A stretch of DNA of 64,000 bases from Streptomyces umbrinus (GTDB taxonomy: Bacteria; Actinomycetota; Actinomycetes; Streptomycetales; Streptomycetaceae): assembly GCF_030817415.1 (NCBI RefSeq), contig NZ_JAUSZI010000002.1:4588001-4652000 (forward strand), read 5' to 3'. The translations under genes and the position numbers were made by a program. The notes under the pieces were generated by a model, which saw nothing but the letters and a program-made list of their open reading frames with translations, was not told the DNA's origin and did no database searches. This document shows positions 53,857 to 63,242 of the stretch, piece after piece (the stretch's first letter is position 1; each line of letters opens with the position of its first letter).

Positions 53857-55011
53857 CTAGCCCAGGGCCTGCTTGAGGTCCTGGAGGAGGTCGTCGATGT
53901 TTTCGATGCCTACGGAGAGGCGTACGAGATCGGCGGGGACCTCCAGGAGGGACCCGGCCACGGACGCGTGCGTCATGCGTCCCGGGTGCTCGATCAGGGA
54001 CTCGACGCCGCCCAGCGACTCGCCGAGCGTGAACACCTTGGCGCGGTTGCAGACCTCGACGGCCGCCTCCTCGCCGCCCTCGACCTGGAAGGAGACCATG
54101 CCGCCGAACGACTTCATCTGCTTGGCGGCGATCTCGTGACCGGGGTGCTCCGGGAGGCCCGGGTACAGAACGCGCGTCACGCGCGCGTGCCGGGTGAGCA
54201 TCTCCGCGACCTGCGTGGCGTTCTCGCTGTGCCGGTCCATGCGGACGGCGAGCGTCTTGATGCCGCGCAGCACCAGCCAGGCGTCCATGGGCCCGGCGAC
54301 CGCGCCCATCGCGTTCTGGTGGTAGGCGAGCTCCTCGCCGAGCGCCTGGTCGGCGACCACGAGCGCGCCGCCGACGACGTCCGAGTGGCCGCCCATGTAC
54401 TTGGTCAGCGAGTGCACGACGACGTCCGCGCCGAGCGCGAGCGGCTGCTGGAGGTAAGGGCTGGCGAAGGTGTTGTCGACGACCAGCTTCGCGCCGGCCT
54501 CACGCGCGACCTGCGAGAGCGCGGCGATGTCGGTGATGCCGAGGAGGGGGTTGGAGGGTGTCTCCACCCAGACGGCCTTGGTCTTGGGGGTGATGGCGGC
54601 CCGTACGGCCGCGGGGTCGCTGGTGTCGGCGACCGACCACTCCACGCCCCACCGGGAGACGACCTTCGCGAAGAGACGGAACGTACCGCCGTACGCGTCA
54701 TTGGGGATGACCACGTGGTCGCCCGGGCTGAGCAGCGTACGCAACAGGCAGTCCTCGGCCGCCAGTCCGGACGCGAACGCGAGCCCGCGGCGCCCGCCCT
54801 CCAGGGCGGCGAGGTTCTCCTCCAGGGCGGTCCTGGTGGGGTTGGCGCTGCGGCTGTACTCGTAGCCGCCGCGCAGACCGCCGACGCCGTCCTGCTTGTA
54901 GGTCGAAACCTGGTAGATCGGCGGGACGACCGCGCCGGTGAGGGGATCGGCGGTGTTGCCCGCGTGGATCGCCACGGTTTCGAAGTGCTGGCTGATGTGC
55001 CTGTCGCTCAT
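53857..55011 (-). CDS. metB: Cystathionine gamma-synthase
   Basis: 384 aa. Cys/Met-metabolism PLP family: YQVSTYKQDGVGGLRGGYEYSRSANPTR, SSGLAAEDC-type loop (FASGLAAEDC), PLP lysine in VHSLTKYMGGHSDVVGG, and LIEHPGRMTHAS near the end. It joins O-acylhomoserine and cysteine in transsulfuration; a cystathionine gamma-lyase is the main alternative, since the two share all motifs. The ATG at 55011 gives the family N-terminus MSDRHISQHFETVAIHAG. Divergent from the membrane protein at 55247. Confidence 0.93.
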   Translation of the reverse strand: MSDRHISQHFETVAIHAGNTADPLTGAVVPPIYQVSTYKQDGVGGLRGGYEYSRSANPTRTALEENLAALEGGRRGLAFASGLAAEDCLLRTLLSPGDHVVIPNDAYGGTFRLFAKVVSRWGVEWSVADTSDPAAVRAAITPKTKAVWVETPSNPLLGITDIAALSQVAREAGAKLVVDNTFASPYLQQPLALGADVVVHSLTKYMGGHSDVVGGALVVADQALGEELAYHQNAMGAVAGPMDAWLVLRGIKTLAVRMDRHSENATQVAEMLTRHARVTRVLYPGLPEHPGHEIAAKQMKSFGGMVSFQVEGGEEAAVEVCNRAKVFTLGESLGGVESLIEHPGRMTHASVAGSLLEVPADLVRLSVGIENIDDLLQDLKQALG

Positions 55012-55246
55012 GGGCACCGAGGGTAATGCGCCCGCGGGGAAAGTGACGGCATGGGGCGCCGGTGGGGGGCGGGAGTACGGGGCGGGAGTACGGGGCGGGG
55101 GCGCGGGCAGGGCGGGCTTGGTACGGGCCTTGTGCGGGCCTGGGACCAGGATGCGTCCGGGTTTTTCCACAGGAGGCGCCGACCGTTTTCCACAGGAGTG
55201 GTGACCAGGTTCGCCAATTGTCGGACGAGTCTGGTTCGCTTGAGGC

Positions 55247-56368
55247 ATGGAGATTCTCTGGGTCCTGATGGCGATGCTCATGGTGAGCCTCATCCTCTGG
55301 CCGTACCTTCTGCGCAGGCGTGCCGGTGGTATCCAACAGGTCGCTCCGGGCGACCCGGACGCGGCCGACCCGGCGAACTACGGCTTCCTTCGCCAGGAGG
55401 AGCTGGACATCCGCATGCCCGGCCCCGACCAGGACCTGCTGGAGGTCCTGGACCTCGTGCAGCGCACCCAGGACTACCGGGCGGCGTCGCAGCTCCTGGC
55501 CGGCACCGAGATCGAGGGCGAGCGGCGCTGGCAGCGCGTGCAGGCCTTCGCGGGCGCCGCGTCGCTGGAGCTGCAGCAGCGCCCCGGCGGGGTGAGCGAC
55601 TCCCCCGGCGGGCAGTGGCTGCGGGTGTGGCGGGCCGAGAATCCCAAGGACGCGGGCGGCGCCGCGGTGCACGCGGAGTTCCTGGTGCAGCAGGCGTGGC
55701 GTACGTCGTCGCCGGGGACGGACGAGTTCCGGATCATCATGGAGGAGGCGAGAGCGGCCTGCGGCGAGGCCGCGCTGCTGTCTCCGGGCGACCCGATCCC
55801 GTACGTCATCGAGCTCTCCGTGGGCCGCGGACTCGCCTACCCCCAGGCGGAGTTCGAGAAGGTCTGGCTGAAGATCCTGGACCGCGCACCCGCGCACATG
55901 GGGGCGCATCTGGCGGCGCTGCACTACTGGTGCGAGAAGTGGCACGGTTCGCGCGAGGTGGCGTACTCCTTCGCGGAGGCGGCGGCGGCCCGGGCGCCCC
56001 AGGGCTCGCTCCTGGCCGCGATGCCCCTCTTCGCAGTGTTCGAGCACCTGCCCGAGGTGAACCTGGTCAGCAGCTTCTACCAGAGCGAGGTCGTGACCAA
56101 GGCGGTCCACGGCGCCCTCTACGCGGTCCACTCGGCCCGCCCCGACGACCCGATGCTCGCCCACGTCCGCCACCTCCTGGTCTGCTTCCTGGTCCGCGGC
56201 GAACGCTGGTCGGAGGCAATGACCCAGCTGGTCCACGTCGACGGCCACGTGGGAGCCCTCCCCTGGACCCTGACATCCGACCCGGCAGCGGACTACGCCG
56301 TGTACCGCGCCCTGGCAGTGGGCGGCTACGAGGCAAACGGAGGGAGCCCGGCGACGCTGCCGCACTGA
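55247..56368 (+). CDS. Conserved membrane-anchored helical protein
   Basis: 373 aa. An N-terminal helix (EILWVLMAMLMVSLILWPYLL) is followed by a soluble helical domain with repeats of paired helices suggesting TPR-like packing (DLLEVLDLVQRTQDYRAASQLLAG, ARAACGEAALLSPGDPIPYV). No catalytic motif. It is conserved beside metB and msrA in Streptomyces, from memory, as a hypothetical protein. The ATG has GAGG very close. Confidence 0.82.
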   Translation: MEILWVLMAMLMVSLILWPYLLRRRAGGIQQVAPGDPDAADPANYGFLRQEELDIRMPGPDQDLLEVLDLVQRTQDYRAASQLLAGTEIEGERRWQRVQAFAGAASLELQQRPGGVSDSPGGQWLRVWRAENPKDAGGAAVHAEFLVQQAWRTSSPGTDEFRIIMEEARAACGEAALLSPGDPIPYVIELSVGRGLAYPQAEFEKVWLKILDRAPAHMGAHLAALHYWCEKWHGSREVAYSFAEAAAARAPQGSLLAAMPLFAVFEHLPEVNLVSSFYQSEVVTKAVHGALYAVHSARPDDPMLAHVRHLLVCFLVRGERWSEAMTQLVHVDGHVGALPWTLTSDPAADYAVYRALAVGGYEANGGSPATLPH

Positions 56369-56722
56369 GCGGGCCGACCGTCTCTGGTCTTGTGGACCCG
56401 GGGAATATCGCAGACGGCGGCGGCCACCAGCCGTATCTTTCGAGCGGCAGAGTCCTGAACGGGTACTGCCCGGGCAGGCGCCACGCCGGCGCGTGCTGCC
56501 AGGCCGGTGTCGCGAAGGCGGATCGGCTGGCTCTCCAGCCACCCCGCCGATCTCTGACCGGCCGGTCACGGGGAGCCTTCAGCGCAGCGCCCTTCGTGCA
56601 CGGCAGGGCACCTGCCGCCCCGAAGGGGAAGCAGGTGCCCCGCGGCCCCGGAGGGGAAAGCGGGGCCCGGCTACGGAGCCTCGGCCAGTGGGGCCTCCGC
56701 CTTCCGCCGGGCCGCCTTGCGG
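56369..56722. other. 354-bp intergenic region with two strong hairpins
   Basis: No gene is supported. GGCACCTGC (56607-56615) pairs with GCAGGTGCC (56631-56639), enclosing CCCC-GAA-GGGG. A second GGCCCCG/CGGGGCC structure follows at about 56645-56668. They lie downstream of msrA on its strand and probably terminate the convergent transcripts. Confidence 0.6.
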
Positions 56723-57235
56723 TCAGCCCTCCGTGCGGGCAGGCAGACGCCAGCCCGGGCGGGGGAAGTGGCAGGTGTAGCCGTCCGGGTAACGCTGCAG
56801 GTAGTCCTGGTGCTCGGGCTCGGCCTCCCAGAAGGGGCCGACCGGCTCCACCTCGGTGACGACCTTGTCCGGCCACAGCCCGGAGGCGTCCACGTCCGCG
56901 ATCGTGTCCTCGGCGACCCGCTTCTGCTCGTCGTCCACGTAGTAGATCGCCGAGCGGTAGCTGAGGCCGATGTCGTTGCCCTGGCGGTTCTTGGTGCTCG
57001 GGTCGTGGATCTGGAAGAAGAACTCCAGGAGCGCGCGGTAGTCGGTCTTCTCGGGGTCGAAAAGGATCTCGATGGCCTCCGCGTGCGTGCCGTGGTTACG
57101 GTACGTCGCGTTCGGCACGTCACCCCCGGTGTAGCCCACCCGGGTCGCCGTCACGCCCGGGAGTCGGCGGATCAGCTCCTCCATCCCCCAGAAGCATCCG
57201 CCCGCCAGTACGGCCCTCTGCGTCTGCGCAGCCAT
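56723..57235 (-). CDS. msrA: Peptide methionine-S-sulfoxide reductase
   Basis: 170 aa. The catalytic Cys lies in [19 protein letters not shown]. Other MsrA marks are [49 protein letters not shown] and [11 protein letters not shown]. It repairs oxidised methionine with thioredoxin. The ATG at 57235 has GGAAGGGG upstream; a TTG 15 nt earlier is less likely. C-terminal resolving Cys is not evident beyond GYTCHF. Confidence 0.95.
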   Translation of the reverse strand: MAAQTQRAVLAGGCFWGMEELIRRLPGVTATRVGYTGGDVPNATYRNHGTHAEAIEILFDPEKTDYRALLEFFFQIHDPSTKNRQGNDIGLSYRSAIYYVDDEQKRVAEDTIADVDASGLWPDKVVTEVEPVGPFWEAEPEHQDYLQRYPDGYTCHFPRPGWRLPARTEG

Positions 57236-57559
57236 CACGGCCCCTTCCAATGTCTGTATCTGTCAGCTCGGTCACTCGGGGTCATCGGCTCGCACACCAC
57301 CGGCATCCCTTACCCACTGTCCTCAACGCGCGAGGGTTCCGGGCGATTCCGTACCCGCCCAACCGGCCGTCGCTGCCGGGGCACACGGCATCGCAGACGC
57401 GGCGAGGCGGGGGCAAGCCAAGCACCCCGTTCGGGACGAACTGGGGGCGTCTTGCACGACGGGCATCGCGCCGGCGCCGAAGGCAGAAGTAGCCGGTGGC
57501 GCGAGCCCTGATACGTCGAGCGGACGGCCGTGGCACTGGCACTGGCACATCAGACGGTG
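57236..57559. other. 324-bp gap at the border of the accessory region
   Basis: Only short Arg-rich open frames without ribosome sites. No tRNA fold or integrase remnant was recognised, so the boundary is not marked by an obvious attachment site. Confidence 0.5.
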
Positions 57560-58330
57560 CTACGGCCCGACTCCCCCATGCAGGCCCCACTCGTCAAGGC
57601 CGGAGTAGATGAGCGCTGTGCGCCCGCTGGGGAAGGAGAGACTTCCAGCCTCCCCGGAATAGATCGCCACCAACGAGTCCCCTCCCCGCCACCAGGTGTC
57701 GGCCAACCCCTCAACCTCTTGCCCCGGCTCGTAGGTGTCCAGCGCGATGCGATCGATGTCATCGCCAGTGGCTTTCGTGATGTGCTTCGCCCACATGGAC
57801 GCGTGGTACGTCAGCGCTATCGACTCCACCCATCCCTCGACCGTCGCGTGGAGAGGCGTCCACCGACCTGCATGGATCCCGAACTCACCGTCCGGCCCGA
57901 TCATGAATGAGTACGGGACTGCGGTCCGCTGCATGCCTGCCTCGAACCACCACCCTTCGGACGGAGAGCCTTCGGGCGAGTCGGGATCGAAGTACTTGGG
58001 TCCTCCGTCGTACTGCGATGCGGGCGGCAAGAGCAGGCCGCCCCACCGCTCTTGATAGGCCACCATCCGGTCGATCACCGCAGCCGGGATTTCCCGATCA
58101 AGCCACCACTGCCTGTGCTCCGCAACCGGCCGGACGTCGACCTTGACGCCGTGCGCACTGACAAAGGACCGAGCTCTTCGGGTCAGCCCGTCGGGCACAT
58201 CGTTGATGAGGCGAAGATTCACCAAGAGGACGCTACTGGGTCTGGCGACACGGCTGTCGGCCGTCCGGTTGCCGATGCGGTCGAAAATCGGTGGCCGCCC
58301 AGACCCGGCCGGCCCCACGCTGTGGGCCAT
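57560..58330 (-). CDS. SMI1/KNR4 (SUKH)-like hypothetical protein
   Basis: About 256 aa if it starts at the ATG at 58330; no clear ribosome site, and the frame opens up to 58381. The C-terminal part resembles SUKH immunity proteins: IDRMVAYQERWGGLLLPPAS, YSFMIGPDGEFGIHAGRW and VEGWVESIALTYHASMWA, the order typical of that fold. SUKH proteins neutralise polymorphic toxins. No toxin gene is adjacent. The N-terminus (residues 1-40) is Arg/Pro-rich and may not be translated. Confidence 0.6.
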   Translation of the reverse strand: MAHSVGPAGSGRPPIFDRIGNRTADSRVARPSSVLLVNLRLINDVPDGLTRRARSFVSAHGVKVDVRPVAEHRQWWLDREIPAAVIDRMVAYQERWGGLLLPPASQYDGGPKYFDPDSPEGSPSEGWWFEAGMQRTAVPYSFMIGPDGEFGIHAGRWTPLHATVEGWVESIALTYHASMWAKHITKATGDDIDRIALDTYEPGQEVEGLADTWWRGGDSLVAIYSGEAGSLSFPSGRTALIYSGLDEWGLHGGVGP

Positions 58331-58607
58331 GGAAGAACCGCACCGCCGGATCCGCGCAGTCCACTCGAAATCCACGATCACCGGCTACCAGGCGTACGCC
58401 CCCGAAATCGGCCTGCCCTCCGTACGCGAGGACCGCTTTCCCTCCGCGTGGAAGGGCGACCGCATGACATGGATCACCAAGCCGCGTTCAAGCTCTTTTC
58501 CACAGCTGGGAAGCGGTGGCAGCGGCACCTGCGAGCACAGGTCGTGCGAACTGCCGGATCGATGACGCCAAGGAGCGCCTGCCACCCGCAGCACTCACTG
58601 TTTGGGG

Positions 58608-58895
58608 CTAGAGGCGGACGGAGATCTCCACGGCAACGTCGTCCCCTGCCGAGATGCCCTGTCGCTTGCGTACGGCGGCCTTGAGCGGCAGCAGGTAGCG
58701 GCCGTCCTTGGGGAAGAGCGACGTCTCGAAGGCGACTTCGCCGATCCGTGCCTCGACCGGGATCACCCCCCAGCCGTACGAAGCCATCGCGGCCACCTCG
58801 CGGATGTCTGCGGACTCCTCATCCGGCACAGGGACGAAGTAGTACGGCGACGGCCCGCGCCACTCGACCACCCGGCCTGCGAAGGCCAGCTCCAC
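58608..58895 (-). CDS. DUF1905-family small protein
   Basis: 95 aa. It matches DUF1905 closely: ELAFAGRVVEWRGPSPYYFV, then VPDEESADIREVAAMASYGWG, VEARIGEVAFETSLFPKDGRY and LPLKAAVRKRQGISAGDDVAV. This is a small beta-barrel domain of unknown function, widespread in actinobacteria. The GTG start has AAGGACT upstream. It sits alone in the accessory region. Confidence 0.88.
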   Translation of the reverse strand: MELAFAGRVVEWRGPSPYYFVPVPDEESADIREVAAMASYGWGVIPVEARIGEVAFETSLFPKDGRYLLPLKAAVRKRQGISAGDDVAVEISVRL

Positions 58896-59090
58896 CGTGT
58901 CAGTCCTTTCGCCAGGACGGCCAAGTCACACTCGGTGTACATGCCGTGCCGCCGCTCCTCGTTGAGAGCGACCAGTAGGCCCTCACAGAGGGGAAAGGCA
59001 TCCCCTTCGCCCGGTCGGCCGCAGCCCACGAATGTCTCGGCCAGCCTGTCACTGCCGCTCACGGTGGCCAGGCTAGAGCTGGAGTGGAGT
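58896..59090 (-). pseudogene. Possible gene fragment upstream of the DUF1905 gene
   Basis: One minus-strand frame reads like protein over about 60 codons (SDRLAETFVGCGRPGEGD, LLVALNEERRHGMYTE, CDLAVLAKGLTR) with no stop or good start. It runs into the DUF1905 start, where it becomes noise. It may be a truncated remnant. Confidence 0.3.
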
Positions 59091-59175
59091 ACTGCCCACC
59101 GGATCAGGCGGTGACGGCGATCACTCCCACCACGACCGTGGCTTGGCCTCGCGGAGTGCAAGCCCTGAGATGGGC

Positions 59176-59193
59176 TGTGAGCGAGGCTTGACG
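59176..59193. repeat. 18-bp direct repeat, left copy
   Basis: CTGTGAGCGAGGCTTGAC, repeated with one mismatch at 60075-60092. The pair brackets the gene at 59325-60029. Confidence 0.7.
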
Positions 59194-59324
59194 TGAGCCT
59201 CCCGGTCGGATGCCCAGTAACGGGTCAGCGCAGCGGTGAGCACGAGTTGAGGGGCGCTGGCGTTGTCAGTGGTCCGCCATAGGCTCAGTCCCGTTCGAAG
59301 GCAGGCAGCGGCGGATGGGAAGAC

Positions 59325-60029
59325 GTGAGTTTTGATCTTGCGGTGTGGTTCGAGCCCGAGCGGGTCTCGGCCTCTGACGCCGCCGGGAAGTATGAGCGGC
59401 TGTGTGGCAGCGACCTCGCAGGGGCGGGAGTCGTCGCGAGCGAGGCCGTATCTGCGTTCCATCAGGCGCTGATCATGGATTTCCCGGAGCTCTCGTCTGC
59501 CGGGGACGACTGTCAACAGGTGGCGGTGTCGCCGTGGACGGCAGGCCTCGATGTCTCTGCCGCTCATGTGCTCATGCCCATGTCGTGGAGTCGGGCCAGT
59601 GAGACGGCGCCCGAGGTAGTGGCCCTCGCCGGCCGCCATGGACTGGTCTGTTTCGACCCGCAGGCGGAGGTGCTTCACCTCCCGCCCGCGCTGCGCGGGG
59701 CAGATGGATTGAGTCTTCAGCCGTGCGTCGGGCTGAAGGTCGAGGACCCGGACCCTGATGTGATCGAACGTGCCGTACGCCGTTTGTCCTCGGAGAACTG
59801 GTTCTTGATTCTGGAGAAGCGGCTGGGCCGCTACCTCCAGGTCGGTCAAGGGCCGAACGCGGGCCTGTCCGCAGGCGGATTTGCTGTCGAACACCGGGAT
59901 GGTTCGCCGGACCGGCACTACCGGTGCGTACTGAGCGAGAAGGACCAAGTAGCAACGATCTTCGCTGACTTCGCTTCAGGCGAGGCCGCATGGAGCGTGG
60001 ACACGCGATGGGACAAGGTGTCGATGTAG
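59325..60029 (+). CDS. Hypothetical accessory protein, possibly an immunity protein
   Basis: 234 aa from a GTG with GGGA upstream. The start MSFDLAVWFEPERVSASDAA resembles a family of small Streptomyces proteins found in immunity-rich regions. No catalytic motif or signal peptide. A middle segment VMPMSWSRASETAPEV and the late NWFLILEKRLGRYLQVGQG suggest a mixed alpha/beta fold. It is flanked by an 18-bp direct repeat, so it could be a small mobile cassette. Function unknown. Confidence 0.68.
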   Translation: MSFDLAVWFEPERVSASDAAGKYERLCGSDLAGAGVVASEAVSAFHQALIMDFPELSSAGDDCQQVAVSPWTAGLDVSAAHVLMPMSWSRASETAPEVVALAGRHGLVCFDPQAEVLHLPPALRGADGLSLQPCVGLKVEDPDPDVIERAVRRLSSENWFLILEKRLGRYLQVGQGPNAGLSAGGFAVEHRDGSPDRHYRCVLSEKDQVATIFADFASGEAAWSVDTRWDKVSM

Positions 60030-60074
60030 CCGGTGTGAGCCCGCTGCGTCCGAAGCAACTGCCCCGAATGCGGT

Positions 60075-60092
60075 CTGTGAGCGCGGCTTGAC
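60075..60092. repeat. 18-bp direct repeat, right copy
   Basis: CTGTGAGCGCGGCTTGAC, the partner of the copy at 59176-59193. Confidence 0.7.
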
Positions 60093-60198
60093 CCGGCTCA
60101 CCAAGCAGCATCCACAGGCTCAATCAGCAACCGAGCCGCTCCTTCCATCGCGTGGAGGTCGATCGCGTTGAGGTCGATGTCCCCGAGGGAGATGCCTC

Positions 60199-60825
60199 TC
60201 AGGGATCCTCCGAAGGGGCGGCGCGTTGGGCTTCCCAGACCGATCGCAGTGTGGCGACCGCTCGTTGCGCTTCGTCGTGGGGGTTCGGGCGCGGGGCGGG
60301 GATCCGGGGGCCGGCCAGGTCCTGGCCGGTGAGCGATTGTGCGGGGACGGTGGTCCAGTCGGTCCGGTTTGCCACGGCGACGTGGCCGTGCTCGTGTGCC
60401 GCTTCGTCCTGCCAGTCGTCGGGGGGTGCCATGAGGACACGGAGTGACTGTTCGTCGAGCCACTCCAGGCCCAGAACCTGACGGCCGAGCCAGTGCTCGA
60501 TGAGAGAGACGACCGCGCCCGTCTTGAGGTGCAGAAGTAGTAGCTCGCCCTCGAAGAAGTAGCCGCCGTCGTACCTTCCGGTGCCTACCGCGAGCAGCGG
60601 ACGCCTGGGATGGAAGGCCATCGCGTGGACGGGGAAGCGTGAGCGGATGAGCGCGCTGCGGGCGAAATAGCGGCTCTGGTAGACCGCGACCGGCGTGGTT
60701 CCGGCGTCCGCATCCGTGCCTGCCACCGCCAGAAGGCCGCGCCGCTCGTCATGGACGACCAGGAGCGGGTCGCCGATCCCGAGGAATGCCCAGCCGTCGG
60801 GGGGATGTTCGCCGGAAGCCGCCAT
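60199..60825 (-). CDS. Hypothetical protein with beta-propeller-like segments
   Basis: 208 aa. Contains WD-repeat-like blade motifs: LLVVHDERRGLLAVAGTDA, VHAMAFHPRRPLLAVGTGRYDGGYFFEGELLLLHLKTG and LEWLDEQSLRVLMAPPD. At two or three blades it is too short for a closed propeller, so it may be a fragment or an oligomer. Divergent from the gene at 60869 (43 bp), which has similar features. Function unknown. Confidence 0.65.
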   Translation of the reverse strand: MAASGEHPPDGWAFLGIGDPLLVVHDERRGLLAVAGTDADAGTTPVAVYQSRYFARSALIRSRFPVHAMAFHPRRPLLAVGTGRYDGGYFFEGELLLLHLKTGAVVSLIEHWLGRQVLGLEWLDEQSLRVLMAPPDDWQDEAAHEHGHVAVANRTDWTTVPAQSLTGQDLAGPRIPAPRPNPHDEAQRAVATLRSVWEAQRAAPSEDP

Positions 60826-60868
60826 GCCGTGATCTTCTCAACTACCCGGTTGTGCAGGGTAGTCGTCA

Positions 60869-61561
60869 ATGCGAGATCGTGAACCGGTGATGAAGCGGCT
60901 CAAGAAGGCGGACCCGGCGGAGCAACCCGTTCGTGAACAGACGCTTTCCGCGTATCAACAGGCCCTGCGGGACCGGCTCCTCGCCGCCCCTGTGATGCCC
61001 GCGCCCGACCCCTGGCGGCCTGTCTTCGAGTACGAGTACGGCGTCCCTGTCGGCGGACTTCTCGGGATCGGCTTCGCGTCGCACCCCGAGAGCGGCCGTG
61101 ACCTGGTGATGGTCGTCTCCGGCGACGGTCATGGCCTCTTCGACGCCGTCACCGGGGAGAAGATCGCCAGGGACCGCGACCCCGATCCCGAGGACAGCAC
61201 CCCCGACGCGGTCGCTGACCTGTCCTGCCCCGGACTGGGACCGGTCGCCGGCAGCCGCGTACACATCGCAGGGCTCTTCGGCGGAGGGTTGCACACCACG
61301 ACCGGGGACGGCTGGACCCTGGAGGTTGTCACCCCGGCCTGGCCCAACGATCGTGTGCTGCTCTCGATCGACGGCGGACTCCCTCACTCCGGCCCGCACG
61401 GAGAACGGTGGTGGCACATCTTCCACTCCACGTACTCGGAATTTCGAGCCTTCGGATTCTCTCCCTCCGGAGAGACCATCGCCGTCGCGACGAGCAGTGA
61501 TGTGTCTTTGTGGACCCGCCGCCCTGAGCACAGCAACGGCAGCAGCGACGCTCAACGCTGA
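60869..61561 (+). CDS. Hypothetical protein with propeller-like C-terminus
   Basis: 230 aa. Start ATG 60869 (AGGG about 10 nt upstream), with an ATG at 60890 as alternative. The N-terminus is basic and helical (KKADPAEQPVREQTLSAYQQ); the C-terminus ends FGFSPSGETIAVATSSDVSLW, a WD/propeller-type blade. GDGHGLFDAVTGEKIARD is a second blade-like segment. It belongs to the same orphan family type as its divergent neighbour. Function unknown. Confidence 0.65.
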   Translation: MRDREPVMKRLKKADPAEQPVREQTLSAYQQALRDRLLAAPVMPAPDPWRPVFEYEYGVPVGGLLGIGFASHPESGRDLVMVVSGDGHGLFDAVTGEKIARDRDPDPEDSTPDAVADLSCPGLGPVAGSRVHIAGLFGGGLHTTTGDGWTLEVVTPAWPNDRVLLSIDGGLPHSGPHGERWWHIFHSTYSEFRAFGFSPSGETIAVATSSDVSLWTRRPEHSNGSSDAQR

Positions 61562-61604
61562 CCGGTCCGCGACGCGGGCCCGCTCCCACCGAGAAGGGAT
61601 GGCG

Positions 61605-62018
61605 ATGGACGAGGACGAGAGCCTGCACCGCTACGGGCTGCATCCCGCCGGCGCGAATCTCGACGAGGTTCGAGGTCTGCTCGCCGCGCGAACCCAGCGG
61701 GAGCAGCGCGCGCAGGGAGACGGTGACACGGAGCTCATGAAGCTGTGCTGCGTGCAGTTGTTCAACGCCGGGACCCTCGAAGACGTGCTCCTCATCTGGC
61801 GGGCCAAGTCCGCGAGTATGGACGCCGGCTGCTCGATCGACATCCAGTTGCTGTGCGGAAGCGGACTGGCCAGGACCAAGGCGTACCTGTCGAGCCGACA
61901 CCTCCCCGAAGCCGAAGCGGCGCTTCAACGACTGCTCCGCTGTGAAGCGGCCGGGGACTTCGAGGATTTCTCCGCCGCACGGCACTCGGCCTGGTACGCC
62001 ACCTACTACGCGTCGTGA
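61605..62018 (+). CDS. Hypothetical helical accessory protein
   Basis: 137 aa from ATG 61605 (GAAGGG upstream; 61599 is also possible). All-helical: LDEVRGLLAARTQREQRAQG, DTELMKLCCVQLFNAGTLEDVLLIWRAKSASMD, IDIQLLCGSGLARTKAYLSS. I recall similar proteins scattered through Streptomyces accessory regions without known function. It is in the same direction as the 60869 gene, 43 bp downstream, so they may form an operon. After it, 62019-62246 holds no supported gene. Confidence 0.7.
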   Translation: MDEDESLHRYGLHPAGANLDEVRGLLAARTQREQRAQGDGDTELMKLCCVQLFNAGTLEDVLLIWRAKSASMDAGCSIDIQLLCGSGLARTKAYLSSRHLPEAEAALQRLLRCEAAGDFEDFSAARHSAWYATYYAS

Positions 62019-62246
62019 AGTCCGACGCCGGTCTCCAGCAACTGTTCGAGTGGGCGTTGCGCCACGCGAGCCTGTCGAGCTACGTACGTGGAGCGCACCC
62101 CGAGCGTGATCGGCACCTGCGACCCCGTCGCTCGGGGTGGCACCGGTGCCGTGGAAGCGGCGCCTCGCCAGAGGTCACGCTTCGGTCAATTCGGCCTCGT
62201 TCGAAATGAACAGCGTTCGCGTACTCCCCGTCCTACGATCCCTCGC

Positions 62247-63194
62247 ATGCTGATTCGCCGGACATTACGGATGATCATCGTGCTCGCTGTGACCCTCGCC
62301 GGTGTGGTCGGGGGTGGTGTGGGGATCGCGCAGGCCGAGGGGAACGGCCCGTCGGCGCACGATCGGCAGTTGCTGTTCTACAACCACTCCTACGGTGTCC
62401 TCGACCGGGAGACCGCCGACGCCATCGAGCACTCCGACTACCTGCGGGACTTCGCCAACTTCCAGGTCCGTACGACGACCGGTACCGGCGGACAGACGTG
62501 GACCGGCCGCTATCTGATGGGCCGCCAGACCTACCTCGAACTGTTCGGAGTCGGTGACATCGCCGGCCAGGACGGCACCCTCGGCTCCGCCGGGCTCGGA
62601 CTCTCGACCGAGCGGGCGGGAGACCTGGTGGCGGTCACCGAGCGCCTGAAGGACGAGGGCGTCGCCGACCCCGTCGAGTTCCTCCAGACGCGTGACTTCG
62701 GTGACGGTGTCCCCGTGCCGTGGTTCGACGCCATCCTCACCACCACCGAGTACGACGCGTTCGGGGCCTGGGCGATGGAGTACCGGCCGGAGTACTTCGC
62801 CGACCCGCGCGGCAAGACCGAGCCGGCGAGCTTCCCCGGTGACGTCGGCAGGGAGCGCTACCTGTCCGACGACTACCGCACCCATCTGATGCGTGACGTG
62901 ACCTCTGTCCGCCTCGCGGTCACCGAAGGCGACCTCGCCGACAACGTGCCGCTGCTGCGGGCCGGCGGGTTCGCCGTCCGGACCCTGGGCGACGGTGGCG
63001 TCGTCGCAACGCGTGGCGGGACCACGATTCGGTTCGACGCCGTCCCGCGCGACCAGGCGAGGCTGCAGCGGGTCGAGTTCTCGCTCAACCGGCCCGTCAA
63101 GGACCGGCACGTGGAGCAGATCGGCCACTCCAACCTCATCGTCGGCCCGGGCAGCCGCGCCGTGTGGACGTTCGCCGACAACGGCACCGAGTAG
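62247..63194 (+). CDS. Secreted DUF5829-like protein
   Basis: 315 aa. The N-terminus MLIRRTLRMIIVLAVTLAG with cleavage near AQAEG is a Sec signal. The mature part begins HDRQLLFYNHSYGVLDRETA and contains TWTGRYLMGRQTYLELFG, AWAMEYRPEYFAD and NLIVGPGSRAVWTF. This resembles DUF5829, a secreted family without assigned function that looks distantly like a glyoxalase-type sheet (recollection, not verified). It ends at a perfect terminator. Confidence 0.78.
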   Translation: MLIRRTLRMIIVLAVTLAGVVGGGVGIAQAEGNGPSAHDRQLLFYNHSYGVLDRETADAIEHSDYLRDFANFQVRTTTGTGGQTWTGRYLMGRQTYLELFGVGDIAGQDGTLGSAGLGLSTERAGDLVAVTERLKDEGVADPVEFLQTRDFGDGVPVPWFDAILTTTEYDAFGAWAMEYRPEYFADPRGKTEPASFPGDVGRERYLSDDYRTHLMRDVTSVRLAVTEGDLADNVPLLRAGGFAVRTLGDGGVVATRGGTTIRFDAVPRDQARLQRVEFSLNRPVKDRHVEQIGHSNLIVGPGSRAVWTFADNGTE

Positions 63195-63210
63195 ACAGCA
63201 GGCGGTGGGC

Positions 63211-63242
63211 AGGGGGCGCGCCCTGGTCAAGGGCGCGCCCCT
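63211..63242 (+). terminator. Terminator after DUF5829-like gene
   Basis: GGGGCGCGCCCT (63213-63224) pairs perfectly with AGGGCGCGCCCC (63230-63241) around a 5-nt loop. Confidence 0.9.

Noticed and set aside
55163..55198. Two TTTTCCACAGGAG copies resembling DnaA boxes (TTATCCACA)
   Set aside because: Each differs from the consensus, there are only two, and no origin context is present; probably a chance short direct repeat in the metB upstream gap.
57236..57559. Possible tRNA or attachment site at the accessory border
   Set aside because: No cloverleaf, TPsiC-arm consensus or integrase was found by eye.
62015..62209. Frame starting at a GTGA overlap after the helical accessory gene
   Set aside because: Only the first about 27 codons look protein-like and the rest is Arg/Ser-rich noise; at most a remnant.
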